Source: a virus. Taken from it: a stretch of 64,000 bases of DNA. Made by a program: the position numbers and the translations under genes. Location of the stretch: positions 124,001 to 188,000 of IMG/VR virus record IMGVR_UViG_3300033153_013547; one strand, 5' to 3'. The notes under the pieces were generated by a model that was given only the letters and a program-made list of their open reading frames with translations, was not told the DNA's origin and made no database searches. Positions 8,844 to 16,542 of the stretch are shown piece by piece. Each line of letters begins with the position of its first letter. Positions within the stretch are counted from its first letter, which is position 1.

Positions 8844-9490
8844 TGAGCGATAACGAAATTATTATAGAACGACCACAGGGAGATTCTGGGCCAACTACCA
8901 GCAGCGGACGACAGCTTCTAAGCAGGAATATAGATTACCCCGTATTTCAGAGGCTTCTAGTTTATTTAGCTGACCAAATAGCTCCCGCTCTCAAATTGTC
9001 AGCTGGCATGGGCAAGGGCTTTCCAGGCGTTCATTTTTACGTTGTGTCTTCTTCACCAGTAGAGGGAAAGGGTCCTCGTCAAAAGGGGATAACCCAAACC
9101 CCCATAACCCAAGGTGATGGCGACAGAGAGCAGCTTGTAGAAATATATGGTCAAACCTTTTTGTATAACGTCCAGTTCAATGCCTGCGCAGAAGACGCAA
9201 TGGATGCAGAAAAACTAATGGCTCAGCTGGAAGACTTCATAGAGATGGCTAAGCCTACGTTGATCGAAAATGGTGTCAAAAAAATGGTATCTGATGGTCG
9301 CAATTTTGATGCATATGTGGTCGACCTCCACAAACCCAAATCAATCACGTCAGTCAGATATTTAGTTAAGATCGACAAAATAATAATGGTGCCTGTTGCT
9401 AAATTAGCAGATATACAGGCAGAAGTACAAACACTAACACTACAAAGGATTTTTGATCTAAATGAAGATCTTAGAGGATCTATTGAATAG
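8843..9490 (+). CDS. Tail terminator/completion-like protein
   Basis: 215 aa, start overlapping the previous stop (TAATG). The N-terminal 35 residues are polar and flexible. A helix (YPVFQRLLVYLADQIAPAL) follows, then a beta-rich core with FYVVSSSPVEG, EIYGQTFLYNVQFNACA, a helix DAEKLMAQLEDFIEMA, and paired strands around YVVDLHKPKSITSVRYLVKIDKIIMVPV. This helix-sheet-helix order, with the tail at the end of the connector cluster and immediately before the sheath gene, fits the small proteins that cap the tail tube or sheath at the head side (gpU/gp15-like role). No specific family is recognised. It is followed by 22 bases containing AAGGAGG for the sheath gene. Confidence 0.5.
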   Translation: MSDNEIIIERPQGDSGPTTSSGRQLLSRNIDYPVFQRLLVYLADQIAPALKLSAGMGKGFPGVHFYVVSSSPVEGKGPRQKGITQTPITQGDGDREQLVEIYGQTFLYNVQFNACAEDAMDAEKLMAQLEDFIEMAKPTLIENGVKKMVSDGRNFDAYVVDLHKPKSITSVRYLVKIDKIIMVPVAKLADIQAEVQTLTLQRIFDLNEDLRGSIE

Positions 9491-9512
9491 ATCAAGAAGG
9501 AGGCAAATCTAA

Positions 9513-12209
9513 ATGGCAACCTATCCTGAAATGACAGTAACCTTGGAAGATGGGAATCTATTCTCTCCTCCAACGCCAAAGTTAGGCGATACCGTACTGA
9601 TTGCAGGAACTGCTACAGACGGTCCCGTTCTAACCCCCATAAGACTAACAGATGAATATGGCATGCAAGCTGGTTTTGGAACACAAACAAGTGCTCCATG
9701 TAATCTTGTTAGGGGCTTAGCCCAAATAACAAGATCTACAAATGATGTCATGGCCATAAGATTGACAGGACAGCCCTCAGAAACTGTCCTTTTGGATCTG
9801 GGTGAATTTTCTGACGGAACGGTGCTGGTAGACCCAGAGAAACTGACACTCACAGCAACTGGAGGTAGTGCCACTACCTTTGTGTTTTCAATAGCAGCCA
9901 TGGGAATATTGTCTGGGGGTTTTGGCGCAGATGATTTTGATTTAATGGGCTATGGTATAGCGATCTATAATAGCGATGGTGACTTCGTAGCTAGTCGCAG
10001 AATTACAGATTATACAATAGCTGGCGATGTCGCAACAATTACATTCGACACGTTAGATGCATTAGGCCCCGTAGCAAACGACTGGGAATGCGTTGTATTC
10101 GGAGAGGAAATTTCCAGTACAGACTTTGAGGAAACCATAACACTTGCTTATGACTATATCGCTCATGGTTATGTTTCTCACTATACAGACGAATCACCTA
10201 CACCCACATTGACTCTTCTCACAGAAAATGAGTATAACTACGATACTGACGGAACACTTAGCAACAGCGGAGACTACGCACTCAACCGTAGAGCCGGCAC
10301 AATACAATTTAATCCAGACTTTACCATTACTACCAAAATCGTCCTTGCTTTTTGGCGCTATCCATATTCCATCAAGTTGCGAAGCCTATCTGGTGGCAGC
10401 AAATATAATGGAACAGTAAGAAGTGCCACGGGGGCAGCCAAATCCAATGAAAACGCAACATGGAAAATTGAGCCAGTAGTTGATGACGCAGGAACCGTAA
10501 CGGGGAAAACCCTAACAATTACGGCACCCGCTGGCGCCATAACACCACCCATTGTAGTTCAATGGACTGCTGGCACAGCTCTAATTGATATAATAAACAA
10601 GATCAACACATTCCCTCGTACTTGGGTATTTGCTTCGTTAGCCGACGGACTCTCCACGTCTGACGTAGACGATATCGTTGGCGCAACGCTACGCCCAACC
10701 CAAGATACGGACAAAATGTCATCCCTTGCTGGTTATCAAACATGGCTGGATCTGGATCCATCACCCGATACAGAAGAAGCATCATACTTAACCAATTCGT
10801 TTGGTTATTATGTTGCTACAGCTTGGGCCAACGTTGAACATCTTCTAAAATTCAGATTTGGGGACAATGAAGACTTCGTACTTGCAAACGTTCCAGTAAC
10901 TAACGGAATATTTGAGAAGCCACTTGCTGATAGAACGGCAACGTTCTCTGGCGGAACTGATGGTGATACATATCAAATTGCATATGATTACGCAGAAACC
11001 GCCATAACATATACAGATCCCTGGGAATTTACTGTTGGAGCCGATGGCACAGCAAACGTAACCATAACTCACGCAGATGGTTTTATACCTGCCAGAATAA
11101 TTCTGGTAGCAACATCAATCGGACCAACCAATGCGGGGGAAGTTTTGACATCAGCTGCATATACAACATATGACAGCACCAGCTCATGGCATACTCAAAG
11201 ATCACTCAAGTATGATCTTTACAACAAACTATCACCAACCAGTGAATCAACAATAGCCAATGGGCTCATTCCCAAAGCTACTGGAGAACGTGGTGCATAC
11301 GACCTGATCCTTAATGTCGAAGCTGAACATGCTTTGGCAATGAATATGTATATTGATGACGAACTTTATCCACCCCAGCCAGAATCGGGTACCGTTCGAA
11401 ATTCAACAATAAACTTTGCTTCTCAGGGTGCTCGTATGGCTTACAGAGCAACTGGTAGGGGAAGACCAAGACATTTCTATTCAACATTTGCAGTTCCAAG
11501 CATTGGAATTGATTATAATGCTGATATAGAAACATGGGTATCTTATTGCATCAGCACAGCACAGGCTGCTGACTTTAGCATATACAATTCAACATTCAGT
11601 TCTTATGCTGATGCAGGCAAGTTCCTGGCACTAATTGCAGGACCAGCAGTACTAATTGATGGTCTTGTGGTTACGCCAGAAGGTGTTTTTGCAGGATCTG
11701 TAGCCAAACTGGCTCCACAACATGCTCCTACAAACAAGGTTGTGCCTGTTCAAGGACTAAAATTCAAGTTTTTTGATGACCAACTAAGAGCACTAACAAC
11801 AGAGAATTTAATCACCTTCAAGTTCAATGACGTAGGCAATGTAATCTGCACAGCTGCTGATGTATATGCTTCACCCATTTCTGCAAACCAGGAAAGTGAC
11901 TATGTACATATGGCAACTGGTAGAGTTGTATTTGCCTTTGTCAAAGCAGTAAGAGCAATTGGGGAGCAATATATTGGTGAACCAATTAGCAGAGCCAATC
12001 TAGCAGCCCTGGGCACAGCAATCTCAGATTACATCGAATATCAGAAGCAAATCGGCGTAATTCAAGGTGCTACGTTCAGAATTGACTCTTCAACTCGTGA
12101 TCAAATCACTGGTACAGTAAAAATCAAGGCCATAATCATCCCAGCCCTTGAAATGCGAAAGTTGGAGCTAAATATAGCATTACAGGCACCAGCGGCGTTG
12201 TCTGTATAA
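9513..12209 (+). CDS. Contractile tail sheath protein
   Basis: 898 aa, start preceded by AAGAAGGAGG. The N-terminus has the sheath signature: after 20 residues, LGDTVLIAGTATDGPVLTPI, matching the usual GDT-V-I-G-A-DGPV pattern that begins phage sheath proteins. The C-terminal domain (about residues 690-898) has the conserved order with GLVVTPEGVFAGSVAKLA, the strand LITFKFND, an AAVDVYASP-type loop, the helix with GEPISRANLAALGTAI, a Q-rich segment and final strands VKIKAIIIPALEMRKLELNIAL. Sheaths are usually about 400-700 aa; the extra length lies in beta-rich insertions (about residues 100-500), one of which (bases ~10480-10720) is unusually CpG-dense. Subunits form the outer tail tube that contracts at infection. 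Tube-like proteins follow directly. High confidence. Confidence 0.88.
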   Translation: MATYPEMTVTLEDGNLFSPPTPKLGDTVLIAGTATDGPVLTPIRLTDEYGMQAGFGTQTSAPCNLVRGLAQITRSTNDVMAIRLTGQPSETVLLDLGEFSDGTVLVDPEKLTLTATGGSATTFVFSIAAMGILSGGFGADDFDLMGYGIAIYNSDGDFVASRRITDYTIAGDVATITFDTLDALGPVANDWECVVFGEEISSTDFEETITLAYDYIAHGYVSHYTDESPTPTLTLLTENEYNYDTDGTLSNSGDYALNRRAGTIQFNPDFTITTKIVLAFWRYPYSIKLRSLSGGSKYNGTVRSATGAAKSNENATWKIEPVVDDAGTVTGKTLTITAPAGAITPPIVVQWTAGTALIDIINKINTFPRTWVFASLADGLSTSDVDDIVGATLRPTQDTDKMSSLAGYQTWLDLDPSPDTEEASYLTNSFGYYVATAWANVEHLLKFRFGDNEDFVLANVPVTNGIFEKPLADRTATFSGGTDGDTYQIAYDYAETAITYTDPWEFTVGADGTANVTITHADGFIPARIILVATSIGPTNAGEVLTSAAYTTYDSTSSWHTQRSLKYDLYNKLSPTSESTIANGLIPKATGERGAYDLILNVEAEHALAMNMYIDDELYPPQPESGTVRNSTINFASQGARMAYRATGRGRPRHFYSTFAVPSIGIDYNADIETWVSYCISTAQAADFSIYNSTFSSYADAGKFLALIAGPAVLIDGLVVTPEGVFAGSVAKLAPQHAPTNKVVPVQGLKFKFFDDQLRALTTENLITFKFNDVGNVICTAADVYASPISANQESDYVHMATGRVVFAFVKAVRAIGEQYIGEPISRANLAALGTAISDYIEYQKQIGVIQGATFRIDSSTRDQITGTVKIKAIIIPALEMRKLELNIALQAPAALSV

Positions 12210-12237
12210 ATTAAACACCTAAGGGAGGTGAAATAGA

Positions 12238-13101
12238 GTGGCAGAAGTAAACCAAGATCCCAATTACCTATATAACAATATATACACAGAGGGCTACGCA
12301 GACAATGGTGCTCAGAGATATCTCAATCCAGCTACGTTCAACTCATTCTCTGGCACTAACATTATAGCCATTTTCAATACTCGTGTTATCACAGAGGTTC
12401 AGGCTATAACCTATTCTGTGAAACGTGAAATAGCCCCTGTATATACCTTTGGAACAGCAGTCCCTCTGTCATTCTCTTCTGGTAAGAGAGGAATAGCAGG
12501 ATCTGTTGTAACAGTAGTATTTGACAGAGAATCTTTGCTGTCAGAAATGGTTGGTGAATGGGGGAATGACAATCCAGATGAGGTCCGCACCAAAATCTTT
12601 GGTAGCGTCACCCAGTTTGGACTAAATCAAGGCCAATATACCATCGATGCAGATGGAGTGGCCACAGCAACTCCTCCTGATATATCAAACATTGGCAACG
12701 AGTTGGTAAACGAAGGTGTCACAGATTATGGCGGAGCAGTTGCCAAGGCCATAACTAACTTTGGTGGAGTAGATCAATTCAACGCCACGTTGAATACGGC
12801 CCTTGGAGGAGACTATGGCAACCTTAATAAGCTGTATGTCAAGTCCAGAGGCTTTGGTGTTGGTGGGATGCTCTATGCTGATCAAATCCCTCCCTTCAAC
12901 ATTACAATCTCGATGCTGAACGAGACCGGCAGAGGTGCCCAATTAGACATTTTGGGTGTCAAAATAATGAACGAAGGACAGGGCTTTTCAGTTGATGACA
13001 TAACAAATGAAAAAGCCTATTCGTTTGTAGCCAGGGAAATTCTCCCGATGCGGCCTCGTGGGTTTGCGGCAGCAAGCTTTGGCGAGACGGTAAGTGCCTG
13101 A
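12238..13101 (+). CDS. Tail tube-type protein, paralogue 1 of 3
   Basis: 287 aa with a GTG start preceded by AAGGGAGGTG. The core (residues ~35-110) has the pattern GTNIIAIFNTRVITEVQAI, then YSVKREIAPVYTFG, then SGKRGIAGSVVTVVFDRESLL. This is the widespread phage structural pattern in which a strand, a YS-REK-PV-LG motif and a G-R-IAGSL-F motif follow each other. The same three-part pattern recurs in the next two genes. The C-terminal part has PPFNITISMLNETGRGAQLDI and KIMNEGQGFSVDDI, typical of tube or virion proteins of this type. Directly after the sheath gene, it is the best candidate for the main tail tube subunit, and the terminator just downstream suggests high expression. The tube assignment is inferred from order and pattern. 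Confidence 0.65.
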   Translation: MAEVNQDPNYLYNNIYTEGYADNGAQRYLNPATFNSFSGTNIIAIFNTRVITEVQAITYSVKREIAPVYTFGTAVPLSFSSGKRGIAGSVVTVVFDRESLLSEMVGEWGNDNPDEVRTKIFGSVTQFGLNQGQYTIDADGVATATPPDISNIGNELVNEGVTDYGGAVAKAITNFGGVDQFNATLNTALGGDYGNLNKLYVKSRGFGVGGMLYADQIPPFNITISMLNETGRGAQLDILGVKIMNEGQGFSVDDITNEKAYSFVAREILPMRPRGFAAASFGETVSA

Positions 13102-13123
13102 TCAACGATAATAAATAATAATC

Positions 13124-13169
13124 GGCTGGGGTTTTAGTTTTTGTACAAAAGCTCAGCCCCAGCCTTTTT
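13124..13169 (+). terminator. Rho-independent terminator after the tube-type gene
   Basis: An 8-bp GC-rich stem, GGCTGGGG at 13124-13131 with CCCCAGCC at 13157-13164, encloses a loop that can itself pair (AGTTTT with the AAAAGCT side). It is followed directly by TTTTT, the classic intrinsic terminator form. It lies 22 bases after the stop of tube-type paralogue 1 and reaches the start region of the next gene, so it probably limits expression of the downstream paralogues relative to the sheath and first tube gene. Confidence 0.88.
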
Positions 13170-13178
13170 GTGATTGAA

Positions 13179-14414
13179 ATGACAATAGATAAAGACTTTC
13201 CTGGAACCCCCGATCAACGATCATCCTATTCACAAAAACAACAATTAGTTGATCAAAGGGCCAGAGATAGATGGAACAGCACAATGTTTGAACGTGAGGC
13301 TTATGCACTCACTCAATCATTTACAGGCACAGACTGCCTGGCCTATGCTGTTATACCAGCCAGGTTTGAGCATGAGATCACACAATATAGAACTCTACTT
13401 AGCACAACACCTGCAGGAAAAGGTCCTTGGCCCCTTGGCAGCTTACAAACACTCTCATATAGCTCTCATAGACCAGTATTTGGCGTCCAAAGAGCCCATC
13501 ATGTTCGACCCGTTCATTATACAAATGCTACGAGAACCATTGGTGGCACCATGATCTTTAGTGTATTTGATGCCAATGTTCTGGTTGAAATGTACAGAAA
13601 CTTCTACGGAGACATGGAAAGCAAAAGTGCTGAGCAAATAATAGCAGACACTACAAAATCAAGCAAGCCAACAGGAAACTTTTCGGGGGCAGGTGCAGCT
13701 GTTGCAAATGTAGCATACTCAGAAACCAACAAATTTTTAGTAAATGCTGGTGTCAAAGAATTTGCAGAACTTGCAGATGAATTGCCCCCTATAGATATTC
13801 ATATAATGGGAATCAATGAAGTAGGTCACCAAACATATATGGCTCTATTCAATGTGAAATTTTTAGATGAATCAATGACAGTGTCTATCAATGATACTTT
13901 TACAGAACATGTTGTTCAGTTTGTTTGTTCGTCTGTTACTCCATTACAAACACAAACAAGAAGGATCGAGTCAAGAGACAAATTATTTAGTCTAAATGCA
14001 TTTGCCAATAATCAAGAAGAAGCCGCTGCTATAGAAGCAGAGCTTGATGGAGAGCAGCCCATTCCTCCTCCTCAAAATGGAGAGCCCATTCCTCCTCCTC
14101 AAAATGGAGAGCCCATTCCTCCTCCTCAAATTGGAGCAGGGATTGGGGCTATCCAAAAGATAGAGCAAGATCCTGAGCCCGATGCTCTTCCACTGGATCA
14201 TCATTATTATGCCTTGGGAAATGGAACAATAATCAATGTTACAGAACCAGTAGATCTCGATACAATACCATCATCAGAACGAAAAACAGTAGCAGCCAAG
14301 AGAATGAGATATATCGAAATAATTCCTGGGTACTGGAATGACCCCGCTCTTTTGACAGAGCATAACAACATTGGAACAGAAGAGTTTGGGATAGTATTTC
14401 GGGGGACGACCTAA
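13179..14414 (+). CDS. Tail tube-type protein, paralogue 2 of 3, with Pro-rich repeat
   Basis: 411 aa from ATG 13179; an in-frame GTG at 13170 abuts the terminator T-run and would add MIE. Neither start has a clear ribosome site. Residues ~45-150 repeat the pattern of the upstream gene: CLAYAVIPARFEHEITQYRT, QTLSYSSHRPVFGVQRAHHV, then RTIGGTMIFSVFDANVLVEM. The second strand-rich part (ELPPIDIHIMGINEVGHQTYMAL and FNVKFLDESMTVSI) also matches. Residues ~290-322 are a linker of three PIPPPQNGE repeats, encoded by 27-base DNA repeats, followed by a ~90-residue C-terminal extension with ALPLDHHYYALGNGTIINV. It may form a special ring of the tube (initiator or terminator) or a minor tube decoration carried on the flexible linker. 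Confidence 0.6.
   Translation: MTIDKDFPGTPDQRSSYSQKQQLVDQRARDRWNSTMFEREAYALTQSFTGTDCLAYAVIPARFEHEITQYRTLLSTTPAGKGPWPLGSLQTLSYSSHRPVFGVQRAHHVRPVHYTNATRTIGGTMIFSVFDANVLVEMYRNFYGDMESKSAEQIIADTTKSSKPTGNFSGAGAAVANVAYSETNKFLVNAGVKEFAELADELPPIDIHIMGINEVGHQTYMALFNVKFLDESMTVSINDTFTEHVVQFVCSSVTPLQTQTRRIESRDKLFSLNAFANNQEEAAAIEAELDGEQPIPPPQNGEPIPPPQNGEPIPPPQIGAGIGAIQKIEQDPEPDALPLDHHYYALGNGTIINVTEPVDLDTIPSSERKTVAAKRMRYIEIIPGYWNDPALLTEHNNIGTEEFGIVFRGTT
14058..14138 (+). repeat. 27-base tandem repeat, three copies
   Basis: Three head-to-tail units begin at 14058, 14085 and 14112. The first two are identical and the third differs near its end (AAATT for AAAAT and a changed last codon). Each unit encodes PIPPPQNGE or a near copy, giving a proline-rich flexible linker within tube-type paralogue 2. 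Identical DNA units suggest recent expansion by slippage. Confidence 0.92.
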
Positions 14415-14417
14415 TCA

Positions 14418-15512
14418 ATGACAGATACTAATGCTATAACAGGGATGAGCTCAACCAGGCTGGATGATCAGATTCGTAGACGTACAATTGAACGAATGAT
14501 CTATCCCAACCCCTATGCTTCTGGTGCTGATGCTTATCTTGTTGTTTCCAAGGGTAATCGCACGATAATTGATGTCATTGCCTTTGAATTTGTTATTGTT
14601 GAGCCAATATTATCGATTGCTGCTTATTATGATTACACCAGAACATCCAAGGCTTATGGTCAACGTAAAATACAAGGCAGCATTACTATCAATGCTACCA
14701 AGCCTGGCTATCTTATTGAATTGATAAATAGTGACATTATTCCTATAACCAATGTATCAGAAGGTGACTTGTTAGAAACAAGTGCTGATCTTGCTACTTA
14801 TAGCAAAACACTCACAGAATCAGGGAACACATTGGCTGTTGAGCTCTGGGGAGAAGCCCCTTGGGCAGGTCAAGGAGTGAGTAAAAACTTGAGGCCAGCC
14901 ATGTCACCCCTAAGCAAAGTAGGGCCTATCAATCCCAATAGTAGCACAGATCTTGTTTTAGTCTATATCCTTGGTAACACAAGGAGATATTATAAACTAA
15001 TAGATATTGACCTTTCTATTTTGAAACATGAGTTTGATCTATCAGGCAAGCCAGTGTTAGAAACCTATCAATTTGAAGCAACAGATATAGACATGAATTT
15101 AACTATGCATGAGGTTTCTAAAACAGAAGCAAGTGTCACTGAGGAAACCATAGAACAGGCAACTGAGCCTAATCCGCCGCCTAATGTCCAAAAGCCTAAT
15201 GTCAAACCTGGGACAACGGAGGGGACAACAGAGGGGGCAACAGAGGGGACAACAGAGGGGGCAACAAACGCTGCTGCCGCCGTTCAAGAGGCGGTGGACG
15301 ATAGTAATCCCATCAATCCTACGGGAATACCAATGCAAACCCTATATAATACTATAGATACTTGGGTACAAATGATGAAGGATCGTGGGCGAACCGCCGG
15401 ATCGCGGTCTAATTGGGAAACTTGTACAAACACACGACTGCGTTCATGCTACGACGATTTAACTCCGCAAGATCAGCATTTGTTATATAGACATTACCAA
15501 CAAGCATGGTAA
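14418..15512 (+). CDS. Tail tube-type protein, paralogue 3 of 3, with TTEG repeats
   Basis: 364 aa, start three bases after the previous stop. Residues ~35-130 carry the shared pattern again in a more diverged form: ADAYLVVSKGNRTIIDVIAF, an EPILSIAAYYDYTRTSKAYG stretch, and GQRKIQGSITINATKPGYLI. A second strand-rich part has DLVLVYILGNTRRYYKLIDI and LETYQFEATDIDMNL, parallel to the matching parts of paralogues 1 and 2. Residues ~250-285 are a flexible linker containing TTEG repeats. A ~65-residue C-terminal domain follows (from about IPMQTLYNTIDTWVQMMKDR to the end), and its DNA is abruptly CpG-dense, which suggests a separately acquired cap. It lies just before the chaperone genes, so a specialised tube ring is plausible; function not established. 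Confidence 0.55.
   Translation: MTDTNAITGMSSTRLDDQIRRRTIERMIYPNPYASGADAYLVVSKGNRTIIDVIAFEFVIVEPILSIAAYYDYTRTSKAYGQRKIQGSITINATKPGYLIELINSDIIPITNVSEGDLLETSADLATYSKTLTESGNTLAVELWGEAPWAGQGVSKNLRPAMSPLSKVGPINPNSSTDLVLVYILGNTRRYYKLIDIDLSILKHEFDLSGKPVLETYQFEATDIDMNLTMHEVSKTEASVTEETIEQATEPNPPPNVQKPNVKPGTTEGTTEGATEGTTEGATNAAAAVQEAVDDSNPINPTGIPMQTLYNTIDTWVQMMKDRGRTAGSRSNWETCTNTRLRSCYDDLTPQDQHLLYRHYQQAW
15213..15266 (+). repeat. 12-base tandem repeat, about 4.5 copies
   Basis: Units of 12 bases start at 15213, 15225, 15237, 15249 and 15261, alternating ACAACAGAGGGG and GCAACAGAGGGG with one early variant. They encode T/A-T-E-G repeats linking the body and C-terminal cap of tube-type paralogue 3. The alternating pattern suggests expansion of a 24-base dimer. 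Confidence 0.9.
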
Positions 15513-15540
15513 TATATAATTAAACAAAAAGGAGATAAGA

Positions 15541-16113
15541 ATGACAGAACCTGACGGAATAATTGAAGAAATCAAGGCTTTTGAGGAAGAAACGGCTGAA
15601 GAACCCGTTGAATCTCCCTCGACACCTGAGGCCGAAATTCCTTCAGCCTCAAATGAAGTGTTTTTGATCTCAGACAAGGAATGGGACAAGGAATCTGCTG
15701 AATTCCTTGAGGAACACAAAGAATTGGTAGATGAAGCCAAGAAAATCTCTCCAGTCTATGTGGTCAAATTCATAGATGGAATTGGTGAACACAAGTGTAT
15801 AATTCGTGGACTAACAAGAAAAGAATATATGCTCTCACAAAATCTATTCCATCCTATAATGAAGCACGGCCAAGAAAAGCTAGATGCCATGACAGAAACC
15901 GAGCGTCTGATCATTGGTATTGAGACCGCACAAGAACAGCAGGATTACACAATCAGAGTAGGTACCGTTTACTGTTCAACTGTTGGGGGCACAATATCAG
16001 AAAATGTACAGCTTGAATCTATTATGACAGCAGGCACAGCCACCCAGCTATATGAAAATATACTGGCAATATCTGGATTTGAAATTGAGCAAAAACAATT
16101 AAAAAAAGCCTAG
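15541..16113 (+). CDS. Tail assembly chaperone, G-like product
   Basis: 190 aa, start preceded by AAAAAGGAGA. The first ~50 residues are acidic (EEIKAFEEETAEEPVE). The folded part (residues ~70-180) includes VYVVKFIDGIGEHKCIIRGLTRKEYM, FHPIMKHGQEKLDAMTETER and a closing helix-rich IMTAGTATQLYENILAISGF. This size, acidity, the variable N-terminus and the location between tube-type genes and the giant tail genes fit the phage tail assembly chaperone G, which binds the tape measure protein during tail assembly and is absent from the virion. The last codons read TTA AAA AAA GCC TAG and contain a slippery heptamer. A fraction of ribosomes should shift -1 there and make the longer GT-type product of about 328 aa, ending at 16526. 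Confidence 0.75.
   Translation: MTEPDGIIEEIKAFEEETAEEPVESPSTPEAEIPSASNEVFLISDKEWDKESAEFLEEHKELVDEAKKISPVYVVKFIDGIGEHKCIIRGLTRKEYMLSQNLFHPIMKHGQEKLDAMTETERLIIGIETAQEQQDYTIRVGTVYCSTVGGTISENVQLESIMTAGTATQLYENILAISGFEIEQKQLKKA
16101..16107 (+). promoter_or_regulatory. -1 programmed ribosomal frameshift site A_AAA_AAA
   Basis: The heptamer sits in the correct phase: zero-frame codons are TTA AAA AAA GCC TAG, so both ribosomal tRNAs (Lys, Lys) can re-pair after slipping back one base. The new frame then reads AGC CTA GAC CTC without stop into the T-like frame ending at 16526. Only a weak nearby stem is visible (CTAGA at 16110 with TCTAG at 16130). This is the standard expression device of phage tail chaperone gene pairs. 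Confidence 0.85.
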
Positions 16114-16184
16114 ACCTCGCTCGTTTTAATCTAGAAAATGATCAGTTAGCAATTCTAGACTGTCTAATAATTGAAGCTTGCAAC

Positions 16185-16526
16185 ATGTCCCCAGAAGAAG
16201 TTGGGCAATTGACGGGCGAGGCTTATGCAAATCATGTGGCTATGGCTGAGTTCATTCTCAATGTTCTCAGAGCAGAAAATACTCCAGTAAATACAGGAAA
16301 AGCATTGGTTCCATATAGAACTAATTTTTCCATCAATCTTGATATGTTGCTTGATCCCACGAAAGCTGCACAAGTTCAGGCAGAAAGAGCAAAACAAAAC
16401 CAGAACCAACTGGATCGCAAAGGCAAGCTAAAACAGCAGCACATGAGAATAATCCAGGAAGATCTGGGGCAAGAAGTATTCAAAGATTTTGGTATTGTGG
16501 ACAATGACGAGAATCAGACAAGCTAA
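16185..16526 (+). CDS. T-like part of the frameshifted tail assembly chaperone
   Basis: This is the -1 frame partner of the upstream chaperone. The frame is open from the slip site at 16107, giving SLDLARFNLENDQLAILDCL before the first ATG at 16185, so it should be read mainly as the end of a 328-aa GT fusion (15541-16107 joined to 16107-16526). The sequence LIIEACNMSPEEVGQLTGEA is typical of T-domain beginnings, and the Gln/Lys-rich C-terminus (QAERAKQNQNQLDRKGKLKQ) fits known T parts. The ATG at 16185 has no good ribosome site, so independent translation is doubtful. The T part is expected to recruit tube subunits while the G part coats the tape measure. Confidence 0.8.
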   Translation: MSPEEVGQLTGEAYANHVAMAEFILNVLRAENTPVNTGKALVPYRTNFSINLDMLLDPTKAAQVQAERAKQNQNQLDRKGKLKQQHMRIIQEDLGQEVFKDFGIVDNDENQTS

Positions 16527-16542
16527 TAATTATTAGATAGCT

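Noticed and set aside
16107-16184. The break between the two chaperone frames as a sequencing error
   Set aside because: A correctly phased A_AAA_AAA heptamer and the known G/GT arrangement explain it as programmed frameshifting.
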